24,013 bases of DNA from Prolixibacteraceae bacterium. GTDB taxonomy: Bacteria; Bacteroidota; Bacteroidia; Bacteroidales; Prolixibacteraceae. Positions 1 through 7,395 of the stretch are shown piece by piece. The translations under genes and the position numbers were made by a program. Under the pieces are notes generated by a model. It ran no database searches and was not told where the DNA came from. It saw only the letters and a list, made by a program, of their open reading frames with translations. The DNA lies in contig JALOCD010000064.1 in NCBI GenBank assembly GCA_023228025.1, positions 1 through 24,013 of the forward strand, written 5' to 3'. How positions within the stretch are numbered: the stretch's first letter is position 1; each line of letters starts with the position of its first letter.

Positions 1-2354
1 TTTTTGATGAATTCAACAATGCCAAAACTCTTGTATAGATTGGGACTCTTGCCCTTGAAAGTGGGATTGTACTTGTCGAGCGCCTCCTGAACGTACTTGC
101 CGGACAGCTTTGATTCGAAATCGGAGAGCATCAAAAATGCTGCGAAAAGTCCGGCAGCCCCTTTGTCACATCCGTTCTGAATCATCTTGTCATTCTTCTC
201 TTTGAGCAGCGCCGAAATATCGTAGGCAGCCACATCGTTCACGGCAGCCGAACGTTTGATCATCCCCGGCAGGGTACTGAAACCACCTGTAGCCAGCAAA
301 TTATTTTTCTCATCCAGTAAAAGCAGATTCTTCCAGTACATGTTTTGCTGAGGCAAATATTCCGTACCCAGGAGTTTGCCGTTTGTGTCAAGATGTACCT
401 GGTAATAGATATTTTCACGGGTTTTTGTCTCTTCAAAAAATATCGGTGTAAGCCAGTTGATGGCACCTCCCGGTTTCATGGAAAGCAAAAAGAGACTTTG
501 ATCAGGCTTCTCGGTCTGGATGGTCTTGGCATCGGCCTGAAATTTTCCGGAGAAGTTTCCGGATATAACAAAATTCCCGCCAGGATCCTTCACGATACCG
601 GTAACATATTCGGCGCCACTGCCCTCCAATATCTTCACCCAATTGACTCTGGCCTCCTGGTTAAAGGATGCGACAAAGAGGTCGCGGCCCCCGGTTGGAT
701 TCACAGGGGCCTTCCCCAGTGTGAATGCATTATTGAACCATCCGGTTACGATTAGATTTCCAAGGCCGTCTGCCACACTTGAAGTACCATCCCCAGGATA
801 ACCTCCGTGCTTGTTAACATTTTCCCAGATTCTGTCGGCCAGCAAATCTGCCGGACTGACACCCGGCATTGAAATAATTTCGCCCGGTTTGCCAACAAAT
901 TGAGGCATACATCTACCGATCGGCGCACCGATAAAAGTACCGTCGCAAATGGTGTACCGCTTTTGATGGGAGAAGACACAATCTCCGGAAACCTCGCCCG
1001 GGAAAAGAACTGCCGTACTCATGTGACCGGAAAAAAGAACGCCAACGACATCCAGCTTACCTATATTGTAAACCAACCATGAGAAAAGCGCTGCCCGATC
1101 TTCACAATCACAAAAGGGATAATAGAAAAGTTCATCCGGAAAGAACCATTTTTCATAACCAAACTGTGCCTGATCCGTTTTATACGCGAATGCCTTCTGG
1201 GTGAATTCAAGCAATCCTGATGTTAGCTCAACCTGATTTTTCCCCTTGAAAGTCTGACCAAAATAGGTGTAGAGCGCCTCTCCGATGCCGGGATTTATGG
1301 GGGCTCCCATGTAAACTGAAAAATCAGTTTGCGGGTAGGTGGCATAAAAGGCCATCTCATTTTGTGGTACACTTACCTCCATCTCAGGATACTCCCCCGA
1401 AAATCTTAGTTTTTTCGTAACGTACTTCTCGATAAAATTGAGAGGTTTGGTTACCGCAAGGCTGATCCTCTTTTTGGCATCTCCATACTCCTCATCGTAA
1501 GTCAGAACTGAACCGACCTCCTCTCCGAAGTTGGAGATGAAATAGTACTCCTGGTTGTTGAACTTTAAAAATTGACATCCAAAAACATTGTTGGTGGAAG
1601 GAACCAACAGGTACAATTTATTGGCAGACTCGGAATAGGCCAACCTGGTTTGGTAGCCCGAAACTGTCATCAGAAACCAATTGTAAAGAATTTTTGTATT
1701 GTTGTTTTTCGCGGCGATTCGTCCCGAAAATTGGTTGATCAATTGGTATACTCCCCAGTCATTCAGGTTAAGTTGTTCCTTCAGAACGTTGATTTGCAGG
1801 AGTAAATCCCCGTAGTTTGTATCTGCCATTTTACGCCAGAAACGGGCGACCTCGTTCTGACCCGGCTTTCCGAGTGAAAAATCCAGGGTACGCGGATCGG
1901 CCTTTATCACCAGGTTCTGACCAAAAAAGTCGATGGGCACCTCTATTCTTCTGACTGTCTTATCAGGAATTGGCACCAGTTGTGGTCGTTCCTGCTCAGC
2001 TTTTGGAGGAGCTATTGGCGGTAGCTCTTTCACAACGACCTTTACCGGAACCGGAGGAGCTTTTGGCGCTTCATATTTGACCGGATCCGGTGGTTTGGGC
2101 GCCTCAATGGGTTTATTGGCCTTGAATGCATTGTAACTGGCCCACTCCTTTTCGAGGTATTTCGCAAACTCTTCGTTTCGTTTTTTGACAAAATCGTTGT
2201 ACTCCTGCTGCAGTTTTTGCATTCCTTCCTGCTGCTCTTTCACATAGGAATTGTACTGCTTTTCTTGTTGTTTCAGATACTCTTCGAAAGTTTGGGCCCC
2301 TACCGGGAAGGTGTAGGCCAGCATCAGAACCAGGATTAAAACAAAATTCTTCAT
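1..2354 (-). CDS. Exported transglutaminase-like protein with C-terminal propeller-type repeats (partial, 3' end outside window)
   Basis: An uninterrupted minus-strand frame runs from ATG at 2354 off the left edge (at least 784 codons, no stop seen). Residues 1-20 are a signal peptide ending VGA-Q. Residues about 22-65 are charged and coiled-coil-like, and 70-120 are Pro/Lys/Glu-rich, like a periplasmic spacer. A transglutaminase-like cysteine-protease core follows: CDCEDRA (C415/C417), GHMSTAV (H444) and CDGTF (D471) give a plausible Cys-His-Asp triad. From about residue 530, GNLIVTGWF and GNFVISGNF resemble SBBP/beta-propeller repeats. It is the last visible gene of the exported-protein cluster, 126 bp after the LPP20-like lipoprotein gene. 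The triad is inferred from motif order, so whether the protein cleaves, cross-links or only binds is unknown. Confidence 0.8.
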   Translation of the reverse strand, partial: MKNFVLILVLMLAYTFPVGAQTFEEYLKQQEKQYNSYVKEQQEGMQKLQQEYNDFVKKRNEEFAKYLEKEWASYNAFKANKPIEAPKPPDPVKYEAPKAPPVPVKVVVKELPPIAPPKAEQERPQLVPIPDKTVRRIEVPIDFFGQNLVIKADPRTLDFSLGKPGQNEVARFWRKMADTNYGDLLLQINVLKEQLNLNDWGVYQLINQFSGRIAAKNNNTKILYNWFLMTVSGYQTRLAYSESANKLYLLVPSTNNVFGCQFLKFNNQEYYFISNFGEEVGSVLTYDEEYGDAKKRISLAVTKPLNFIEKYVTKKLRFSGEYPEMEVSVPQNEMAFYATYPQTDFSVYMGAPINPGIGEALYTYFGQTFKGKNQVELTSGLLEFTQKAFAYKTDQAQFGYEKWFFPDELFYYPFCDCEDRAALFSWLVYNIGKLDVVGVLFSGHMSTAVLFPGEVSGDCVFSHQKRYTICDGTFIGAPIGRCMPQFVGKPGEIISMPGVSPADLLADRIWENVNKHGGYPGDGTSSVADGLGNLIVTGWFNNAFTLGKAPVNPTGGRDLFVASFNQEARVNWVKILEGSGAEYVTGIVKDPGGNFVISGNFSGKFQADAKTIQTEKPDQSLFLLSMKPGGAINWLTPIFFEETKTRENIYYQVHLDTNGKLLGTEYLPQQNMYWKNLLLLDEKNNLLATGGFSTLPGMIKRSAAVNDVAAYDISALLKEKNDKMIQNGCDKGAAGLFAAFLMLSDFESKLSGKYVQEALDKYNPTFKGKSPNLYKSFGIVEFIK

Positions 2355-2408
2355 GGCACCGAAATTTTGAGGGTTGAAAACGAAATGAGTCGCCAATAAG
2401 ATAAACTA

Positions 2409-2444
2409 CCCGACAAACTATTTCGCCTTGAAACAGTTTGCCGG
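2409..2444 (-). terminator. Intergenic hairpin, possible attenuator or terminator
   Basis: Arms CCG-A-CAAACT and AGTTTG-C-CGG pair over nine positions with one mismatch around a 16-nt loop, in the 126-bp gap between the LPP20-like lipoprotein gene and the transglutaminase-like gene. There is no clear U-tract, so partial termination or mRNA-end stabilisation are equally possible. Confidence 0.3.
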
Positions 2445-2480
2445 ATAACAATCAACAATTTATGAAACAGGGTATTAAAA

Positions 2481-3053
2481 CTATTTTGATCCCTTGTCCA
2501 TCTCCTTGTTGAACTCATTTTTGAATTTTTCATATTCAAAATCGAGCCTCAACTTCTCGTCACCGGAGATTCTCTTCTGGATACTCTGCAAGATCTCCTC
2601 ACTGTTCAACTCTTGCGCGATGTAGCATTTGAAGGTGTTCTGCTTGGTCTTTGTCAGCTTTTCGCAGATGGTTGCGACACCTGAAAGTTGTTGATCGACA
2701 ACCTGACGGGTCAAACCTTCGAAACGGGTTTTGGCTTGCTCAACATTGTCAATTACTTTGGAACTGTAATAGTTGTCTACCACACTCTTGATCGTTATAT
2801 TCAAAGTGGCAGCCAGTTGCTCCCTTGAATTGGCCTGCGCTTTTTTCTTGGCCAGCATCTGATCCTGGCTTTCTCCTGTTGCCGTCGCTCTGATTACACC
2901 CTTCTTGGTGAAAAACTCGGGACCACTACATGGAAGGTCTACGATCTCTTCCCCTTTTGGAACAACCTGTTTGGATTTGCATCCGGACATTCCTACCATT
3001 AACGCAAGGCAGGAGATTCCAATTACCATCGTAACAATTCTTCTTGTTTTCAT
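2481..3053 (-). CDS. LPP20-like lipoprotein
   Basis: 190 residues from ATG at 3053; an upstream in-frame ATG at 3083 would add ten residues, but the 3053 start puts the basic MKTRR directly before the hydrophobic segment. Residues 1-24 form a lipoprotein signal with lipobox MSG-C25. Residues about 50-95 carry the LPP20/FlgP-type pattern: a short strand ending in ATATGES, then an Ala/Lys-rich helix (QMLAKKKAQANSREQLAA). The C-terminal 60 residues are highly charged and helical. LPP20-family proteins are outer-membrane or periplasmic lipoproteins of mostly unknown role. It lies downstream of the LPP20-like gene at 3468, across an unusually long repeat-filled gap, so it may have its own promoter. 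Confidence 0.75.
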   Translation of the reverse strand: MKTRRIVTMVIGISCLALMVGMSGCKSKQVVPKGEEIVDLPCSGPEFFTKKGVIRATATGESQDQMLAKKKAQANSREQLAATLNITIKSVVDNYYSSKVIDNVEQAKTRFEGLTRQVVDQQLSGVATICEKLTKTKQNTFKCYIAQELNSEEILQSIQKRISGDEKLRLDFEYEKFKNEFNKEMDKGSK

Positions 3054-3179
3054 TTTTCTTAAGCTTAAAGTGTTTGTAATCATTTTTATACATCAATTAA
3101 ACATCTACTATATTTGGTTCAGTACTTATCTATTAGCATTTAACTGCTACCACTATCCATTCTCCATTTTAAATGCAAT

Positions 3180-3467
3180 CTGCATCCTTTTCTCATCTCC
3201 GATCTCCCATTCGACCCTTCGACAGGTTCAGGGGAGTCCAGGCTCAGTGGGCACTTTTCAACGTATCTCCCCTTCCATTTTCAAGTTTCCTCTTCGACTT
3301 TGCTCAGGGATCGTGAGGTTTCATTCGTCCCCTTCGTCCAAGTCTTCCGTCTTTCTCTCCGTCTCCTGGTCTCCCAGTCCCCTAGTCCATCATTCCTTTT
3401 TCACCGTTTCCCCGTTTCCCGTTTCTTTCTGCCTTTCTTCATTCGCCATGCCCTTTGCCTTCTGCCG
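3180..3467. repeat. Pyrimidine-rich mosaic of dispersed repeat fragments
   Basis: The 414-bp gap between genes is strongly C/T-rich on the plus strand in its last 290 bases. It contains CCTTCGACAGGTTCAGG and a second CTTCGAC...GCTCAGGGA copy, then a string of short units (TTCGTCCAAGTC, CCGTCTTTC, CCGTCTCCTGGTC, CCCAGTCCCCTAGTC). Nearly the same units recur around 13948-14010. No credible gene is present; an open frame through it on the plus strand is a composition artefact. The remaining part, 3054-3179, is AT-rich and could hold a promoter for the lipoprotein gene, but I see no clear box. Confidence 0.6.
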
Positions 3468-4760
3468 TCACCATCCGGTGGTATAGTCTAACCGGTAAAT
3501 CCTGATGGCAGAACTCTTGCCGGTTTTCACCGAATTGTAGAGGATGGATCCGTTCAACTGTTTGAAAGGCTTTGCGGCATTGGAGATTTTGGAGATTGGC
3601 AGCTCGTTGGGAATCGTTACCCTCAAATCATGCTGACCTTTGCCGCTGAAGGTATCCGTAACCGGGAGATCGAGGATGATGCCTCCCTCTTTCCACTCCA
3701 GTTTAAGGTTGGTCACCGCGCAAGGACTGTCAAATTTTGATTTGATCGGGATGACAACAACCGCATTGGAAACTTTGTCCCCAACCACGTCGCCTCCCTG
3801 GATCCGGATATTTCCGCTGATCATCAGTTCGGCTTTGGTCTCGGCAATGTCAAAAAAGAACATCTTTTCAGGCCTGTTGTTTCCTATGGTATAGGTCACT
3901 TTGACATTGTTTCCGGGTTCATCGTAGCATTCGTCGAACCGGTATGCAATTTCGCAAACATCGATTCCGAGGCGCCGGTCTTCGATTTTGGCGCATTGGG
4001 AGTTGATGACCGGCACTTTGGCGCACCTAACGATTTTGTCGCCGATCTTCAGGCTAAACCGTACTTTCCCGAGTTCGCTTCCCGCATCAGCCAGATAGGT
4101 TGATGCCAGAAGCGCTTTGCATTTTTCGATGCCAACCTGGCATTTGCTTTTGCGTTCGTCGATGAAGATCTGTTCCAGTTTGGTAAGCTGGCTTTGGCAT
4201 TGAATCAGCTCTTCAATGGTGCCGTAAGTGTCGAGCAATCCCAGGACTTTGTTCATCTCATCCGTGAGCTGTTGATCTTTCATCCTGAAATCCTGAACCA
4301 GATCATCGAGATCGAACTGGCTGAATGGATATTTCACGAAGTACTGGTATTTCTGGGCTTTCGTGCTTTTATCGACCAAACGTTCCCAGTAAAAAGCGAC
4401 CACATTGGAGGCTGAAACACCCTGAAGGTAGTCGCGTTTCCCCGATTGTGTCGTAATGACATTCGAAAAACTCTGGTAAAGGGAATTCAGTTTGTCGGCA
4501 GTAATTTCAGTTGTTTTTGAAACGGATGTGGAGGAGATGAAATCGGCCACAGCGGTGGTGATCTGTGCCTTCACATTCACCATGGCGTTCTCTTTGGCAT
4601 CTTCAATGGCGGTCCCGTTTCCAATCCCAACGATGAAATTTTTCTCCATACTCATGGTCCAGTCTGGCTTCTTGCCACTCTTTTCCTGAACCGAATATTG
4701 CGCAATCACCGCCATTGGAAAGAGGATGGCGATAAGCGAAAACAACGTTTGCTTTCTCAT
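3468..4760 (-). CDS. Exported LPP20-like domain protein
   Basis: 430 residues with signal peptide 1-20 (ends VIA-Q). Residues 31-75 fit the LPP20 domain: KPDW, then FIVGIGNGTAIEDAKENA leading into a long helix that includes ITTAVADFIS. Residues about 150-230 are helical with Cys residues (SKCQ, EKCKAL); 230-290 add four more Cys. The C-terminal 150 residues look beta-rich. Multiple cysteines in an exported protein suggest disulfides, which is inference. The gene starts 8 bp after the stop of the CsgG/LpoB-like gene, so the two should be cotranscribed. The function is unknown; related domains occur in FlgO/FlgP-type and lipoprotein families acting at the outer membrane. Confidence 0.75.
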   Translation of the reverse strand: MRKQTLFSLIAILFPMAVIAQYSVQEKSGKKPDWTMSMEKNFIVGIGNGTAIEDAKENAMVNVKAQITTAVADFISSTSVSKTTEITADKLNSLYQSFSNVITTQSGKRDYLQGVSASNVVAFYWERLVDKSTKAQKYQYFVKYPFSQFDLDDLVQDFRMKDQQLTDEMNKVLGLLDTYGTIEELIQCQSQLTKLEQIFIDERKSKCQVGIEKCKALLASTYLADAGSELGKVRFSLKIGDKIVRCAKVPVINSQCAKIEDRRLGIDVCEIAYRFDECYDEPGNNVKVTYTIGNNRPEKMFFFDIAETKAELMISGNIRIQGGDVVGDKVSNAVVVIPIKSKFDSPCAVTNLKLEWKEGGIILDLPVTDTFSGKGQHDLRVTIPNELPISKISNAAKPFKQLNGSILYNSVKTGKSSAIRIYRLDYTTGW

Positions 4761-4768
4761 GGGAAAAG

Positions 4769-5839
4769 TTATTTGGTAATCGGCAGATTTCTGAATTTAA
4801 AGAAGTTGTCGTTGATGTAAAACCGGAGGTATTTGATCTCATTGATCTTGGGAAACTCGCAGATCACCTCCGTATTTACCTCAGGCAGAATGGTCACATC
4901 GAGGTAGTTGTTGCTTTCCCGGGAGCCAATTTTCATGGTATTGATCCGTTTTTCGTCCCCGTTGTTGTCGATCAGCATGGTCTCGTACAAACGGTACATC
5001 TTCTGGATATAGTCTTCTGCATTTTTGTTGATCAGTTCGAAGTAGACGAAAATTTTATCCCCAATCCTTTTGGCAATTTTGAACCGGAGGAAGATCTTAT
5101 TCCCAAGATCAATGGTCTGTCCTTCCGTGTATTCGGGCTCCTTCTCAATCTTCGCCTTTTCCTCTACCGTGATCACAATCGGCATTTTTCTGCCAATTTC
5201 GCTGGCGGCTTCGTTGCATTTGTCGAAGCACTCCTTGCAAACAGGGGGAACCGAATTCAGGATGCCCAAAGAACCTCTCCAATTGTACTGGTCTGCCAGG
5301 CTTTTGGCCCTGGAAATAGCCAGATCGCAATGGGCATTAAAATATTCGACGATCCCCTCTTTGGCCTTTTCGACCATAGCCTTGTACTTCCCGTTGCGGA
5401 TATTGACCTGCTGAAAAGCGTTGTTGTAGGCCGCCTGCTCAGTCTTTCCGGCACCTTTCAACGTTTGGGAAGCGCTGGCATAGACATTGCCCGTATAGCG
5501 GTCGGCAATATTGAGAACCAGCTCCATGTTATAGGTAAAAGTTGGAGGAGCAGTTGGGGCTACATCACTGCTGAGTACCAACAACTGTGGGAAGATGATA
5601 AAAAGCGGACCGTTGTCGAGCGCACTCATGCCGTTTAGCGCAATGATCTGACGCATTTTGCCCAGCAACATCTCCTGCGTCCCCATCGGGAGTTTTTTCA
5701 GATCATCAGGAATGGTTGGCGCTATGGCAATCCTGGCGAAATCGTCACTTGCACCCGAGCTGTTCTGGGCAACCAATTGTACTTTTTCCATCAGGCATAT
5801 TGCCACAAACAGAACGAGGAATAAACTATATTTTTTCAT
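4769..5839 (-). CDS. Exported CsgG/LpoB-like protein
   Basis: 356 residues; signal peptide about 1-24 (ends LVA-Q). Residues 33-155 have the layout of CsgG/LpoB/TolB-N-like domains: an opening strand FARIAIAP, a helix KMRQIIALNG, a strand FIIFPQL, then a long strand MELVLNIAD-RYTGNVYASASQTLKGAG followed by an Ala-rich helix. Residues 160-215 are helical with C201-x2-C204-x3-C208 (VCKECFDKC), a motif I associate with other Bacteroidota exported proteins of this type. The C-terminal 110 residues are beta-rich. The start lies 17 bp after the stop of the DUF6175-like gene. It lacks an obvious pore-forming segment, so an accessory or regulatory role is more likely than a secretion channel. Fold assignment is by eye. 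Confidence 0.65.
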   Translation of the reverse strand: MKKYSLFLVLFVAICLMEKVQLVAQNSSGASDDFARIAIAPTIPDDLKKLPMGTQEMLLGKMRQIIALNGMSALDNGPLFIIFPQLLVLSSDVAPTAPPTFTYNMELVLNIADRYTGNVYASASQTLKGAGKTEQAAYNNAFQQVNIRNGKYKAMVEKAKEGIVEYFNAHCDLAISRAKSLADQYNWRGSLGILNSVPPVCKECFDKCNEAASEIGRKMPIVITVEEKAKIEKEPEYTEGQTIDLGNKIFLRFKIAKRIGDKIFVYFELINKNAEDYIQKMYRLYETMLIDNNGDEKRINTMKIGSRESNNYLDVTILPEVNTEVICEFPKINEIKYLRFYINDNFFKFRNLPITK

Positions 5840-5856
5840 TTCTGTCCGATTTTGGT

Positions 5857-6822
5857 TTATTTTTCACCGATAATCAGCCAGGCTTCACCCAGTCCCCGCT
5901 GATAAATTTTGCACTGGATGTTGAAGGGAGGTCCTGCCAGGTACCTGCTCAGGTTGGAGATGTACCTGCGGGTATCCATGGCGACTTCGCGGCCATTCAG
6001 GTTGAACATCATCGGGATTCGGACCTGTTCGAAACGAAGCATCGTCGCGGTAGCGTCAATAGTAGAAAATCTTCCGTTCACCGTGTTTGCTGTCAGCCAG
6101 TTTTCGATGTGAAAATCGAGCTGGTCGTTGGTGCCATTCACATCAAACTCCTGTTCCAGATCCACCCCAGCATTGTCCCAGACACGAATGACCAGGGCTA
6201 CCTCACGGCCATTGGTGAACATGTCGTTGAAGAAGTTCTGCAGCTGACCATTGAATGCATCCATGTGGCTGAGTACCGCCTCTTCGAGCAACAGGTCAAC
6301 ATTGGCTGCCGAGGAGGGTTTTCCTGTTCCTGCAGCTGCGGCTACCTGTTTGTTGGTATAAGCATCGAGCCCCCTCAGATTGAAAGTGATGTAATTACTT
6401 GGCCCCTGACGCTTTACATTGAAGTCGATGTCCATGATAATATCCGCTTTCGCGGTACGTTTCAGTACATCAATGGGGGTTTCAGCGACGGCGGCCCCAC
6501 CTTTAGAAGTGAGCATGGCCAGTTCGGCGCTTTGGGTATCAATGCTTTTGAGAGTCTGCTCAAGGTCTTTCAGCGGGAATCCCCGGTCGGCCATGATGAC
6601 ACCCATCTTGGTAATGACCATTCTCATCTCGTCGCTGCTTTGCATGCACTTTTTATAATCCGGTAAAACCTGATCTTTGCCGTTGGCATTGACATTCATG
6701 GTATATCCATGCGAAACGCAAAACACATCGCTGGGGACGATCATGATTACCGGTTTTTTTGCCTGGGCAAAAAGGAGCATGGAGATGACGCTTAAAAAGA
6801 GGGTTAGAAGGAATTTTTTCAT
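5857..6822 (-). CDS. Exported DUF6175-like protein
   Basis: 321 residues from ATG at 6822; an upstream in-frame ATG at 6864 would put 14 polar residues before the signal sequence, and the 6822 start has the A/T-rich leader usual in this phylum. Signal peptide 1-19 (ends LFA-Q). The mature start KKPVIMIVPSDVFC, the helix around LPDYKKCMQ, and DIIMDIDFNV resemble a Bacteroidota family I recall as DUF6175, with a CsgG-like first domain. The C-terminal 130 residues hold repeated beta-strand/helix units (ALVIRVWDNAG, DFHIENWL, IPMMFNLNGREV) suggesting a second alpha/beta domain. The family name is from memory. It sits in the middle of the tightly spaced cluster. Confidence 0.65.
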   Translation of the reverse strand: MKKFLLTLFLSVISMLLFAQAKKPVIMIVPSDVFCVSHGYTMNVNANGKDQVLPDYKKCMQSSDEMRMVITKMGVIMADRGFPLKDLEQTLKSIDTQSAELAMLTSKGGAAVAETPIDVLKRTAKADIIMDIDFNVKRQGPSNYITFNLRGLDAYTNKQVAAAAGTGKPSSAANVDLLLEEAVLSHMDAFNGQLQNFFNDMFTNGREVALVIRVWDNAGVDLEQEFDVNGTNDQLDFHIENWLTANTVNGRFSTIDATATMLRFEQVRIPMMFNLNGREVAMDTRRYISNLSRYLAGPPFNIQCKIYQRGLGEAWLIIGEK

Positions 6823-6867
6823 ACTTATATATTTTTTTTTATCAATAGACGTTTGTATGGTCAAAAT

Positions 6868-7377
6868 TTAGAATCCGGCATCAAGCCTCTTGATTATTCC
6901 CTTGTCCTGCAGATATTTGCGAAGTTCATTGAAATTGATCGAAGCGCTAACGGCGACTTTGTAACCATGGCTCATTTTGATATTGTCAGAACCACCGGGA
7001 GTTCCATCCGTGGTGAGGTTGACAAAGCTTAGATACATGCCTCCATCCTTGAAGAATTCGTCGAAGAAATCCATGTGCTGTTCGTACCCATCAACCGGTA
7101 AAAGCGATGGCGTTGGGGCTGCGCCATTCCCGGCAGGAATACCCCTGAAAATGACCGCTGCTACCGAGGTACGTTTGGCATCGTAAATGGCATTGTCGAC
7201 TTTTTTCCCATAGCCCCAGACCTTTAAAAGTTTGGTCCCATCATTCCCAACACCCAGACAAGCCAGTTCATAATTGTATTGACTGTCATACATGGCTTTC
7301 CGTTCTTTTCGGGTCTGACCGACAAGTATGACCAAGGTCAATAATAAAACAATGATAGTTAAAGCACTCTTTTTCAT
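6868..7377 (-). CDS. Small exported protein of unknown function
   Basis: 169 residues; signal peptide 1-20 (ends VG-Q). The mature part begins with charged RKERKAMYDSQYNYE, then LLKVWGYGKKVDNAIYDAKRTSVAAVIFRGI, which resembles the strand-turn-helix of LPP20/CsgG-type domains (glycine turn, then Ala-rich helix). It ends with VAVSASINFNELRKYLQDKGIIKRL, a typical final strand plus helix. There is no lipobox. It begins 18 bp after the barrel-protein gene stop and is 45 bp upstream of the DUF6175-like start. I do not recognise a named family. Confidence 0.6.
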   Translation of the reverse strand: MKKSALTIIVLLLTLVILVGQTRKERKAMYDSQYNYELACLGVGNDGTKLLKVWGYGKKVDNAIYDAKRTSVAAVIFRGIPAGNGAAPTPSLLPVDGYEQHMDFFDEFFKDGGMYLSFVNLTTDGTPGGSDNIKMSHGYKVAVSASINFNELRKYLQDKGIIKRLDAGF

Positions 7378-7395
7378 GTCCTTATAAATGTATGA

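Noticed and set aside
2905..3486. 193-residue plus-strand open frame
   Set aside because: Ser/Phe/Pro-rich translation of a pyrimidine repeat mosaic overlapping two real genes on the other strand.
4769..5839. Curli-type CsgG secretion channel
   Set aside because: No lipobox and no clear transmembrane hairpin region were seen; only the soluble domain layout is similar.
5716..6666. 316-residue plus-strand open frame
   Set aside because: It lies antisense to the DUF6175-like gene, has no signal or domain pattern, and is a codon-bias shadow.
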